Assembly: GCA_022376925.1 (NCBI GenBank)
Contig: JAIOJX010000031.1
Coordinates: forward strand, 138,898,854 to 138,962,853
DNA length: 64,000 bases
Source: Tragulus kanchil
Lineage: Eukaryota; Chordata; Mammalia; Artiodactyla; Tragulidae
Direction: 5' to 3'
Shown here piece by piece: positions 23,736 to 33,525 of the stretch. The notes under the pieces are model-generated. The model was not told the DNA's origin and did not search any database. It saw only the letters and a list, made by a program, of their open reading frames with translations. The first letter of the stretch is position 1; the number at the start of each line of letters is the position of its first letter. A program made the translations under genes and the position numbers.

Positions 23736-25803
23736 TATTATTCACAATAAGGCCAGGGTTCTCATTGATAATGCCTTTGTTTATACAGATTCTCCATCCA
23801 CAAGGTCTTTATCTCCTCAAGCAACTTATTCTTTTTTTCTTAACTAGGAAAAAATTCATAAATTTCCATATATATATATATATATTTATATATTTATATA
23901 TATATATTATTCATATATATATATATGTATAGAAAAGCTTTTCTATTATGCTTGATAAAGCCTTAAGAAAGAACAACAAGAAGAAAAAGAGATGGAGAAA
24001 TTGGAAAACATAAGTTAAATGAAATGGGAGCTTGAATATGAAATAGAAAAAGTGAAACAACCCAGATAAAAGATTATCACATGGTTCAACTGTTTTTAAA
24101 CATGGCTGCTCATTAGAAATATATCTGGAGCTTTGGAGAATAGCAATACCTGTGTATTTGTATTTTCAAAAGATTCCAAGATAATTCTGTTATGCATCTA
24201 GATTTTAATAGCGATTACAAATTTTTCCATTAAATGGTAATTTTAGTGATGTAGAACTCAGTTATTTTCTGTTAACCAATCATGATACAATGGTATTAAG
24301 CAAATAATAGTTACATAATCACAATAGCAAAAGACGTTTATCAGTTTTCACAATCAATAGCCAGACAAAAATAAGATAGTTACAGTTGCAAGCCACAGTG
24401 GAAGCATGATTAACCTAACGATATAAAATAGATATCTATAATTTGGGGGGTTAAGCAGAGTGATGTGATATGTGGAAGTGCATTCATGCACGTGTTCTCA
24501 GCTGCCCAACCAGCCAGTGTCTTTTGGTTGGTATATTTAATCCATTCACATTTGAAGTAATTATCTATATGTATGATCCTATTACAATTTTCTTAATTGC
24601 TTTGTGTTTATTTGGTATAGGTCTTTTCTTTCACTTGTGTTTCCTGCATAGAGAGATTCTTTCAGTATTTGTTGTAAAGCTCGTTTGGTGGTGCTGAATT
24701 CTCTTAACTTTTACTTGTCTGGAAAGCCCTCCTCCAGGGGGTCTTCCTAACCCAAGGATCAAATCTGGGCCTCTTGCATTGCAGGCAGATTCTTTACCAC
24801 TCAGCCACCATATTATTCACAATAAGGCCAGGGTTCTCATTGATAATGCCTTTGTTTATACAGATTCTCCATCCACAAGGTCTTTATCTCCTCAAGCAAC
24901 TTATTCTTTTTTTCTTAACTAGGAAAAAATTCATAAATTTCCATATATATATATATATATTTATATATTTATATATATATATTATTCATATATATATATA
25001 TGTATAGAAAAGCTTTTCTATTATGCTTGATAAAGCCTTAAGAAAGAACAACAAGAAGAAAAAGAGATGGAGAAATTGGAAAACATAAGTTAAATGAAAT
25101 GGGAGCTTGAATATGAAATAGAAAAAGTGAAACAACCCAGATAAAAGATTATCACATGGTTCAACTGTTTTTAAACATGGCTGCTCATTAGAAATATATC
25201 TGGAGCTTTGGAGAATAGCAATACCTGTGTATTTGTATTTTCAAAAGATTCCAAGATAATTCTGTTATGCATCTAGATTTTAATAGCGATTACAAATTTT
25301 TTCCATTAAATGGTAATTTTAGTGATGTAGAACTCAGTTATTTTCTGTTAACCAATCATGATACAATGGTATTAAGCAAATAATAGTTACATAATCACAA
25401 TAGCAAAAGACGTTTATCAGTTTTCACAATCAATAGCCAGACAAAAAATAAGATAGTTACAGTTGCAAGCCACAGTGGAAGCATGATTAACCTAACGATA
25501 TAAAATAGATATCTATAATTTGGGGGGTTAAGCAGAGTGATGTGATATGTGGAAGTGCATTCATGCACGTGTTCTCAGCTGCCCAACCAGCCAGTGTCTT
25601 TTGGTTGGTATATTTAATCCATTCACATTTGAAGTAATTATCTATATGTATGATCCTATTACAATTTTCTTAATTGCTTTGTGTTTATTTGGTATAGGTC
25701 TTTTCTTTCACTTGTGTTTCCTGCATAGAGAGATTCTTTCAGTATTTGTTGTAAAGCTCGTTTGGTGGTGCTGAATTCTCTTAACTTTTACTTGTCTGGA
25801 AAG
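23650..25803. repeat. Tandem direct duplication, unit about 1,076 bp (duplication 8)
   Basis: Bases 23650-24725 recur at 24726-25803. One-base differences occur in homopolymers (G-run at 23661/24737, T-run at about 24220/25296, A-run at about 24366/25443). The unit starts inside a Bov-tA and ends inside an L1 fragment, ignoring both element boundaries. Confidence 0.93.
23862..23932. repeat. AT microsatellite (repeated at 24940-25008)
   Basis: Alternating (TA)n interrupted by 'tttatatattta', followed by a mirrored 'tattattcatata' stretch. The tract is nearly self-complementary and could extrude a hairpin. The two copies are part of duplication 8. Confidence 0.9.
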
Positions 25804-26640
25804 CTTTTGATTTCTCCATCAAATCTGAATGAGAATCTTGTTGGGTAGAGTGTTCTTAGCTGTAGGTTCTTCCCTTTCTGCAACTGAAACATATCTGACT
25901 TGTAGCATGTCTGCTGAGAAATCAGCTGATAACTTTATGGGAGTTCCCTGATCTATTATTTGTCATTTTTTCCTGTTGTTTTTAATATTTTACCTTTGTC
26001 TTTAATTGTCCTCATTTTGATTACTGTGTGTCTCGGTATGTTCCTCCTTGGGTTCATCCTGCCTGGGACTCTCTGCGTTTCCTGAACTTGGATGACTATT
26101 TCCTTTCTCATGTTAGGGAAGCTTTCAGCTATTATTTCTTCAAATATTTTTTGGCTCTTTTCTCTCTCTTTTCTTCTCCTAATTTGAGTGTTGATGTATC
26201 TAATGTTGTCCCAGAAGTCTCTTAGGCTGTCACCATTTTTTTTCATTCTTTTTTCTCTATTCTGTTCTGTGGCAATGGCTTCCCTGTTTTATCCTCCAGG
26301 TCACTTATCTGTTCTTCTACCTCAGTTATTCTGTTATTCTGCTATTGATTCCTCCTAGTGTATCATTCATCTCTGTTTGTTCTTCAGTTCTTCTAGGTCT
26401 TTGGTAAACGTGTTTTCCATCTTCTCAATCTCTGCCTCCATTATTTTTCTGAGATCTTGGATCAGCTTCACTATCATTATTCTGAATTCTTTTTCTGGAA
26501 GGTTGCCTGTCTCCACTTCATTTGGTAGTTTTTCTGGGGTTTTATCTTGCCCCTTCTTATGGAACCTGCGCTTTTTCATCCTGGTTAACTTTCTATGATG
26601 TAATTTCACTTCTAGCTTGTGTTTCTTCTTGCTTCTTCCA
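24505..26640 (-). repeat. L1 LINE 5'/ORF1 region, minus strand (first 0.2 kb duplicated)
   Basis: The reverse frame at 26367-26609 contains 'KKGQDKTPEKLPNEVETGNL' and 'MEAEIEKMENTFTKDLEELK', recognisable as the N-terminal part of L1 ORF1p with its start of a coiled coil. A related reversed frame occupies 25956-26246. The lower end ('taatccattcacatttgaag', 'tttcctgcatagagagattc') is L1-like internal sequence. Stops break the frame throughout. Confidence 0.65.
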
Positions 26641-28254
26641 TCGCCAAGCTCCCTTATTCTTTATCGATCAAGTTAAATGTCAAACCTGATACTCCTGGCT
26701 GGTATTAATATCACCCATCCTTTGTTATTACAGAACCTCCTTTGAAGTTTCTGTATACTACCCGATAAAATTTGCCATATATGGCAGAATTTCTGATGGC
26801 AGAAATTAATTGTTGAGGGAACATATCAATCACAATCTAATAAGGGAAAAAACCACTCTGATATGTCAAAGTGAACCTAATTGATTATATAAAGGATAGA
26901 ACAAGAGAGAGACCAGGCAAAGGATGAGAAGCTAGCCAACGATTAGCAAAAGAAGCTGCTACTACCACAAGGCTGCAAGGACAGTGGAAGAGGCGGGGTT
27001 ACTGGACCCTTGGTGACTTAGCAGAAGATGGAAATTTAGCAGGTCATCCAGTGAGAGCCTAAGCTTCGGAGAAAACACAACCCTTAGCAGGGACGCTTCT
27101 AGAGACATCAGATGGATCATAGTCTGACGTTTCTCTTTCTCCAATCATCTGACTCCTCCAGTGCTGCCTTTGCTGAACCCCCGTGGAGGTCAGCTGCCAT
27201 GGGAGCCTGCAGGGCAGGGGCGGAATAGCATAGTCTCCATCTAATACCTCTTACCTCTAAAACTAGGACTCTTTATTAAAGTAAGAGCATGATTCATTCA
27301 CTCAATTCCAATATGAGAAACTTTAAAGAAAATGCAAGCACTTAGGTATAGCCTATGTCTCTCATTGGTCCTCTGTTACCAGAAATTCTTCACTCACAAC
27401 CAGCCTCCTTGAGTTTGCATAGAGAGAAGCCACTTTGACATTTCCTGGGCTTTTCTTGCCAAACTCAGCTCTTTGTTGCCAGGAGGCTTCCTTTGCCCTA
27501 ATAAGATACAAGTTCAACATTCTCTGCTAATTCTCCTTGACCTAAGAGGTTTACATTTACATTTGCCTCTTGGTCCCTACCCTGGCACTAAGCTCTCAAC
27601 TGTCTCATGGCGGGTTGTGGGGTGGGAGTGAAGGTAAGAAGTACTCCACTGGTGGCAGCAAAGAGTAAAATTGAGGCTCTAGAATTTCAGTTTTGTCTGT
27701 TCTAATTCACCTTCCCATCATTTCTGATTATTAACGTTGAACTCTGACTTGATCTCTTTAAAGCCACAGCTTCCTTGGGAAGCATGTTGACAATGGTAGC
27801 ACCTGCCTGTTAGGGTTATCATGAAGATTAACTAAAATGAGTCCTAGAGAACATCTGGCACAGTGCCGAGACTATGATGCATTTAGTACCTGTGAACTAT
27901 TACTTTTTTCTCTTAACAGCAATATGTCATGAAAGACCATGGGTTGTGTGGGTGTGGCAGTCAGCTTTGAGTCTTCAACTACTTTGTTGTTGTGGTTTAA
28001 ATTAAGTAAACAGTCTTCTAGTAATCACATTTTATGTCAAGAAGTCTAGCTAAGTTCGCATTTTTTGGAATCATAGTCTTAGAATATCACAATTGATAGT
28101 AACCTTTAGATCACCTAGTTTAACATTTTCTCTAACTACATGGAACTAAATACCAGAGTGAGTAAATTATTCTTTCTGATATGTGTGTGTATGTTTGTGT
28201 GCACTCATGTGTGTCCCCAGAGAAATGAGGGCATTACTCTCATGCTCATCTCTT
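26641..28254. other. Intergenic sequence with a MIR-like fragment
   Basis: About 27785-27905 ('cctgttagggttatcatgaa', 'catctggcacagtgcc') resembles MIR. The remainder (for instance 26760-27300) may be an old LTR or other repeat but carries nothing I can name. No gene recognised. Confidence 0.4.
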
Positions 28255-28925
28255 GAACTGAGAGCACGTCTGCTTCATTGACTATGCTAAAGCCTTTATG
28301 TGGATCACAGCAAACTGTGGGAAATTCTTAGAGATGGGAACACCAGACTGCCTTATCTGTCTCCTGAGAAGCCTGTGTGCAGGACAAGAAGCAGCAGTTA
28401 GAACCAGACATGCAACAATGGACTGGTTCCAAATTGGGAAAGGAGTACGTCAAGGCTGTATACTGTCACCCTGCTTATTTAACTTATGTGCAGCATATAT
28501 TATGTGAAATGCTGGTCTGGATGAAGCACTAGCTGGAATCAAGATTGCCAGGAGAAATATCAGTAACCTCAGATATGCAGATGATACCACCCTTATATGT
28601 CAGAAAGTGAAGAGAAACTAAAGAGCCTCTTCATGAGGGTGAAAGAGGAGAGTGAAAAAACTGGCTTAAAACTCAGCTTTCAACAAACAAAGATCACGGC
28701 ATCCAGTCCTATCACTTTATGGAAAATAGATGGGGAAAAAGTGAAACCAATGACAGATTTTATTTTGGGGGGCTTCAAAACCACTGTGGACTGTGACATC
28801 AGTCATGAAATTAAAAGACACTTTCTCCTTGGAAGAAAAACTATGACATACCTGGACAGCATGTTAAAAAGCAGATACCATGGATTAAGAGTTCAATATA
28901 CAAATTTGGGAAGTGTGCAAGTCAG
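28255..28925 (+). repeat. BovB (RTE) LINE fragment, reverse transcriptase region, plus strand
   Basis: Frames at 28298-28507 ('DWFQIGKGVRQGCILSPCLF') and 28597-28932 cover the RT palm of BovB ORF2, the region leading to the (Y)ADD active site ('agatatgcagatgataccac', 28571-28590), and the thumb. Frameshifts and stops make it inactive. Both ends are truncated. Confidence 0.88.
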
Positions 28926-31171
28926 CCCATAACAGAGTCTCACCACATGAATTTACACAGAATGATCTGAAAACCTGTTGAATGGAAAAAGCAACTTGCA
29001 GAATGACACATTCTATATGCTATCATTTGCAAAAAATGTTGAAGCATATATATTCATATCATACTGTTATTTATGAATTCATAAACAGTAGAGACATGGA
29101 CAGAATGGATAAACACAAACTCTGTAATAGCTGTTCTTCCTGAGGAAGGAGAGAGAGATGGACTCATGAAGGTTTAAAAAGGTAAACTTGACTGTGTCGA
29201 TAATGCATTTTAGAGCATATATGACAAAATGTCAATATTTGTGCATTCTGGGGATGATCCCACATATATTAAAAAGAATATTTTGCATTCTTCTGCATTT
29301 CTTACATTTTCTATTTTAGAAGTGAAGAAAGGAGGACACTGAAGAAAGTCTTGTTCTACTTTGCTTCTCTCATGTCCTGGAGGGTGATGGGTTTTACTCT
29401 AGCTTCTTTCTTAAGGTTGGTAGAAGGGTCACACTCATGTGACCCTCAAGTATGTGACTACTTCATGGAAAAGGCTCTTATCATTAAGGACCCAGTGCCT
29501 CAAAACATGACCCCAGAGGCCTCTAAAACAGAACTGTAGAAATCAGCAGAATGGAGCCTGCCCCCTTTGCAGCCTCCATACAGAAAGATGGCTAAGAGCT
29601 CTTCACAGCTTTTTCACTTTCCCAATATAGCTGCCTTCTCATTCCATCTCAAGCCCTCAGACCCCCTACTGCCTTCCTCTCTTCCATAGACCCCAAGTGC
29701 CTCTGAAGTGTTTATCAGCATCAGGTGGGAAGAAGGTTCCCTGCCCCATGGAATTCAAGAGAGAGAAGCAGAATGGCCTTCATACAGGGACCTTCCAGGT
29801 AGAATAACTTTCCAGCTCTGTGAAAGGGGAAAGTCATCACACCTAACATTCTTAGGTATACATTCAGGAAATCCAAAATTGTATAAGGACTGTCTTCTCT
29901 CCATATTCTCTGGGTTTTGTACTTGCAGGAGATGCTGAGTTCAAGGGACATTTTTATATGGTAGCCTAGTGGTGAGGAGCTTCTGAATGAAGTATGGCAT
30001 TTTTGAGGGGATGGAGAGAGGTTCTGGATTGCTTGATTTGGAGGTGGCCCGTCACCATAGTCACAGTGCTAAAACGTGTAGTGTTCCCAAAGAGCAGCCA
30101 CAGCCTCACCCAAGCTCTAAAGGGCCGTGCAATGCCACCCAGCTACCAGCCTCATCACATTAGAAAGCCAGTGAGACCTTTGTGCTTCTCTGATCACTAA
30201 CTAGAGTCAAGAGGCTTGAAAAATGCTAATGGCAATGCTCTCATGGCTTATACAATTTCCTCTCTGAGTCCAGGCTACTCACTATGTGTTCCAGCTTCAT
30301 GCTGAACATGAATATTTTTCTTAGCAGGCCTGCAATATTTTTCAGGCTGAATCCCAAGACATACAAGGCAAGTTCTCCAGTTCAGAAATTTTCTCTAACA
30401 TGGTGGGGAATGAAGCCTAGAGTCTGAGATAGCTAGGCCTAGCTATTGGTTGATAAATAGGGCAGCTCTTGACTTTAGAATATGTGTTTCCTCTTGGCAA
30501 CAACAGTCTCTAAGAGTTATCTTTCAGACTCAAAACTGACCAAGAAAACAAGAAATACAGGAAATGAATATACATCAGAAACTACAAATGTTGTAATGGC
30601 ACCCAAAACATCTTGGAGAGCTAGGGACTCAGCACAATCTAAGTGAAGAGCCAGCCATATCAGTGCTTATTAAACAGAAAGAAAAAAAAGATAAAAGATA
30701 TTCCATTCCAGCTCACCCACCTCCTATCCTCTGCCACACCAGCCTCACCAGAGGAAGACCAGATGGTGGAAGTACTGGTCCTGAACTCTAGCTTCTTGCT
30801 TACTCAAGTCTAAATCAAGTGTCTCAGGTTCTTTCCTCTATGCCCCTCACTCACCTAATAGAAATTTGGCCAACGGCTTTAAAATGTCACACCCGAAGTT
30901 AACTCAGCTTGAAAAGTTTAAAAATAGTCAACTCGAGGAACAAAGGTGTTTACCATAAACACGCACTGTTAACAGCTCCTTCTCGACACACTTCAAGTTC
31001 TCACAGGGTGACAGGTGATGTGTGAACATGGACCCTCCTACTTCCTTCTCCTGCTCTCTGCCAGGCTTCAACATCAAAATGCCTTTCTTCTTGGGCAAGC
31101 CAGGTTTGCTCCAGTCCTAGGAAGATGAGCGCAGGATAAGTTTCCCTTCCTACAACTGAATCCTCGACCCT
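28926..31171. other. Intergenic sequence, nothing recognised
   Basis: About 2.2 kb with no repeat or gene that I can support. Frames up to 104 codons (31001-31315, minus) run into the neighbouring LTR and are not credible genes. Confidence 0.4.
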
Positions 31172-31177
31172 TTGTCC
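31172..31177. repeat. Target-site duplication of the solo LTR, left copy (ttgtcc)
   Basis: This 6-bp ttgtcc is repeated at 31687-31692, directly outside the other LTR end. Six base pairs is the usual duplication made by betaretroviral integrases. Confidence 0.85.
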
Positions 31178-31686
31178 TGCCGGGCCAGCCGGCAGTCGAA
31201 CAGATCCTGAAGAGAGTGGCAGATAGGCTAAGAAAAGAAAGGACAGAAAAGATGGGGTTGAGAGGGACAGCAAGAAGGCAGACAACTCTACAGGTTGCTG
31301 ACAAGTTGCTGACAAGTTTATTGAATTCGCTCATCCCTTTTATACTTCACACAACAAGCAATTGTGTACACGTACTTTAGGCCAGGTGTCGATCATAACA
31401 CGTGCTTTAGGCCAGGTGTCGATCATAAACTAGGTGTTACCTCCTGGTGTGTTATTAACATTTTCAAAGCTCTTTAGATTACAATGGTTCTGGGTCATAA
31501 TGCCCCTCAAGCCCTTTACCCCTGTAAAGAGGCTCCAGGTGTTCTTTATGATAGCTAAGGAACGTCTTCACAACACCTGGGGTGGCGGGACAGAGAGCTA
31601 TGCTGTTATCAGCCCCTGTTGCCAGGGCAGCTCCCAGGGCTATGTTTCCTTAAAGGAAACCCCTTGAAACAGGGCAGCTCCCCGCA
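31178..31686 (-). mobile_element. Solo LTR of a class II (betaretrovirus-like) ERV, minus strand
   Basis: A 509-bp LTR read on the minus strand from 'tgcggggagc' (31686) to 'ggcccggca' (31178), that is TG...CA, flanked by a perfect 6-bp ttgtcc repeat. It has a TATA box (minus 'gtataaaagg', 31336-31345) and an AATAAA signal (31317-31322) only about 15 bp downstream. That tight spacing is typical of betaretroviral LTRs with a very short R. The U3 carries a 30-bp direct repeat (31369-31398 and 31399-31428, one mismatch). It is unrelated in sequence to the LTRs of the provirus next door. No internal sequence remains, so the proviral body was lost by LTR-LTR recombination. I inferred the element from structure; I do not recognise the subfamily. 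Confidence 0.85.
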
Positions 31687-31692
31687 TTGTCC
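31687..31692. repeat. Target-site duplication of the solo LTR, right copy (ttgtcc)
   Basis: It matches 31172-31177 exactly and abuts the terminal CA (plus-strand view 'ccccgca') of the LTR. Confidence 0.85.
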
Positions 31693-32029
31693 AAGTCTGA
31701 TCACTCCCATCTCTTTCCATAGCGAGGGTGCACAAGTTTTGTCCTAGCACATACCATGCTGTATGGCAATCATCAGTTGTTTTTCTTAGAGACATGCAGT
31801 GTTGTAATTAGAAGCAAAGGCTTTGGAACAAGATTGCTTGAGTTGAGACTCCTGGCTCTGATACTTGCTGTGTTTACTATTGCTGATGCTTATGTGGATC
31901 CTTTCCTTAATTGCAAGTACTCTGATGGGTTGGGGACTTCAACACCATGGACAGGATCTGACCCAGACTAAAGGACTTAGTTGTAATTTTTAAAACACTT
32001 TTTTTTAAAAGTGTTTTTTTAATTTTAAT
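31693..32029. other. Intergenic sequence, nothing recognised
   Basis: The spacer between the solo LTR and a CHR-type SINE. An AT-rich inverted-repeat-like tract (aaaacacttttttttaaaagtgttttt) covers about 31993-32019 and probably belongs to the flank of the SINE tail. Confidence 0.45.
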
Positions 32030-32256
32030 TAAATATTAAAATATTTAATTTATTTATTTGGCTGTGTTGGGTCTTAATTACGGTGCACAGGGATCTTCAT
32101 TGCATCATGCAGGATCTTCCTGTAGCACATGGACTCTAGTTATGAATGCAGATTCTGGAGCATATGGGCTTAGCTGCTCTGGCCAGGGACTGAACCCACA
32201 TTCTCCGCATTTCAAGGTGGGTTCTTAACCCCTGGACCACCAGGGAAATCCCGAAA
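32030..32256 (-). repeat. CHR-type tRNA-derived SINE, minus strand
   Basis: It starts with the reversed tail 'tttatttatttggctgtg', includes 'ggatcttcattgcatcatgc' and 'ggccagggactgaaccc', and closes with 'ccctggaccaccagggaaat'. These are the landmarks of a reversed cetartiodactyl CHR/SINE2 element. Confidence 0.75.
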
Positions 32257-32392
32257 CACTTTTAAAACTACACATATAGCATAAATAGGTTTGGGGTGAA
32301 AAACTGAATGAATGTGTGAGCCTGGTTTCACCTTTTCAGGGTCATCTCTGCATCCAGCACTCCTACCACCTGTCCTGCAGTGCAGTTCTTTC

Positions 32393-32481
32393 CTCCCATC
32401 CAAGTACTAACCAGGCCCGACCCTGCTTAGCTTCTGAGACCAGACGAGATCTGGCGCGTTCAGAGGGATATGGCCGTAGAC
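32393..32481 (-). pseudogene. Truncated 5S rRNA pseudogene
   Basis: Read on the minus strand from 32481, the sequence starts 'gtctacggccat', continues with 'ctgaacgcgcc', 'gaagctaagcagggtcgggc' and 'ctggttagtacttggatggg', and stops matching after about 89 of the usual 120 nt. Only a few bases differ from mammalian 5S. The missing last quarter removes the 3' strand of the terminal stem, so the RNA cannot fold normally. Most of the internal promoter region (A box, intermediate element, start of C box) is retained. It lies 37 bp from the provirus target site. A processed pseudogene is the likeliest origin. Confidence 0.88.
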
Positions 32482-32517
32482 TGCACTTCTTTTCTGCTCA
32501 CCCGTTTTCTAACTATT

Positions 32518-32523
32518 CCCAGT
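32518..32523. repeat. Proviral target-site duplication, left copy (cccagt)
   Basis: The 6-bp cccagt directly precedes the LTR terminus and is repeated at 41185-41190 on the far side of the provirus. It confirms both proviral ends and a single integration event. Confidence 0.93.
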
Positions 32524-33115
32524 TGTCCCGACCCGCAGGATTCGTCAGCGAAGACCTAGGATTCCTCAACGCAGACCCTAAAGGGGGGGAGTGGGAATGA
32601 AGAGGACAAGAGACACGAGAAATGGAGACAAGACAGGAGTCTGATCAAGTCTCGTTTTATTGTTGAAAGTGAGCAATATTTATACTGTACAAAAGGCGGA
32701 AGAGCCCAACAATAGACCAATCATGTTAAAGGTCAACTATGCACGAGATTACATAATGGTAAGAGTCTATGAGGAGCATGCACTGATCACGAGCACGGAA
32801 ACTTCACTCAGCCAATCACGGCAATGAGCACACGTCCCAGACAGCGCAAGACCGCGCCCCTCCTGCTCCCGCTAGGCGCCATCTTTGGAAGCCTGTGGCG
32901 ATGTTCTCAAACTGAAGGTCGTAAGGCGTGGTTAAGGTTCTCACAGTCCCAGCCAGGATGATGATATTCTCATGCTGGGAGCTCCGCCAAGCGCTATCTC
33001 AAATGTTACATTGTAGCATTCATGCTTGGGAGGCTTAGGATGCGGCCGGGCCGACCTGCGGTCCTGGACAGGCAAAGCTATAGGATGTGGCCGGGCCGAC
33101 CCGCGGTCCCGGACA
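32524..33115 (-). mobile_element. Proviral 3' LTR (592 bp)
   Basis: The ends are tgtccc...cggaca in plus-strand view, forming a TGTCC/GGACA inverted repeat. On the minus strand it has a TATA box (32677-32684) and AATAAA (32656-32661) about 15 bp apart, the compact betaretroviral arrangement. CCAAT motifs appear in inverted sense. Two 33-bp GC-rich repeats lie at the U3 start (33038-33070 and 33083-33115). It differs from the 5' LTR only at 32780 (G versus A at 40849) and 32914 (G versus A at 40983). By family knowledge this implies a young insertion. Confidence 0.96.
32656..32661 (-). terminator. LTR polyadenylation signal AATAAA
   Basis: Minus-strand AATAAA in the 3' LTR, just downstream of the TATA box. 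The equivalent in the 5' LTR is at 40725-40730. Its placement before the presumed R region matches betaretroviral LTRs. Confidence 0.75.
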
Positions 33116-33129
33116 GGTCCCCCCTTTTT
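33116..33129 (-). promoter_or_regulatory. Polypurine tract
   Basis: Minus-strand 'aaaaaggggggacc' lies immediately before the 3' LTR. It is the expected primer for plus-strand DNA synthesis and appears intact. Confidence 0.85.
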
Positions 33130-33297
33130 ATTCAAAGCCAAGAGAAACCCCTCGGGAACTGCGCCTGTCTTAGGTCGGGACACAACATTAGCAGGCATTA
33201 CCCGTCATGGGATAAGGCAGCAGCCATGGCAGCCCTCCTGTCTTAGGTTTGCTCTGTAATGATGTCTTCTTACCCGTCTCTGGCTGACCAGTTCAGC

Positions 33298-33525
33298 TCA
33301 CAGGGGAGGTGATTGCTCTCCACTAGTAGAAAGAGATGCTTCACCTTGTTCTGTCATCTCAAGGCGATGATAATGGACCTGAACTGGCTTTGTCAAAATA
33401 GCCTCAATGTGTTGCTTAATGAATGCTATAAGCTTATTAAACAGCATGGGTCCAAAAGCAAATAGAAGAAGTAGGGTGATCAAAGGTACAAGTAAGGGCA
33501 TAAGGTAAGGCAACAGTCCATTCTA
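33298..33525 (-). pseudogene. env: Env membrane anchor and cytoplasmic tail, cut off by a stop codon
   Basis: This 71-codon frame is in the same reading frame as the long env frame upstream and is separated from it by one TAG (33523-33525) and three sense codons. It begins with a hydrophobic stretch ('PYLMPLLVPLITLLLLFAFG') that would be the transmembrane helix, followed by a hydrophilic tail of about 45 residues ending 'SGEQSPPL'. The stop falls where gamma/type-D envelopes have Trp shortly before the anchor, so TGG to TAG by G-to-A is the likely cause. Because of the stop, this segment would not be translated as part of env. Confidence 0.85.

Noticed and set aside
32041..32481. 5S-derived SINE
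   Set aside because: The 5S piece is separated from the neighbouring CHR-type SINE by unrelated sequence and has no tail of its own. A simple pseudogene is more economical.
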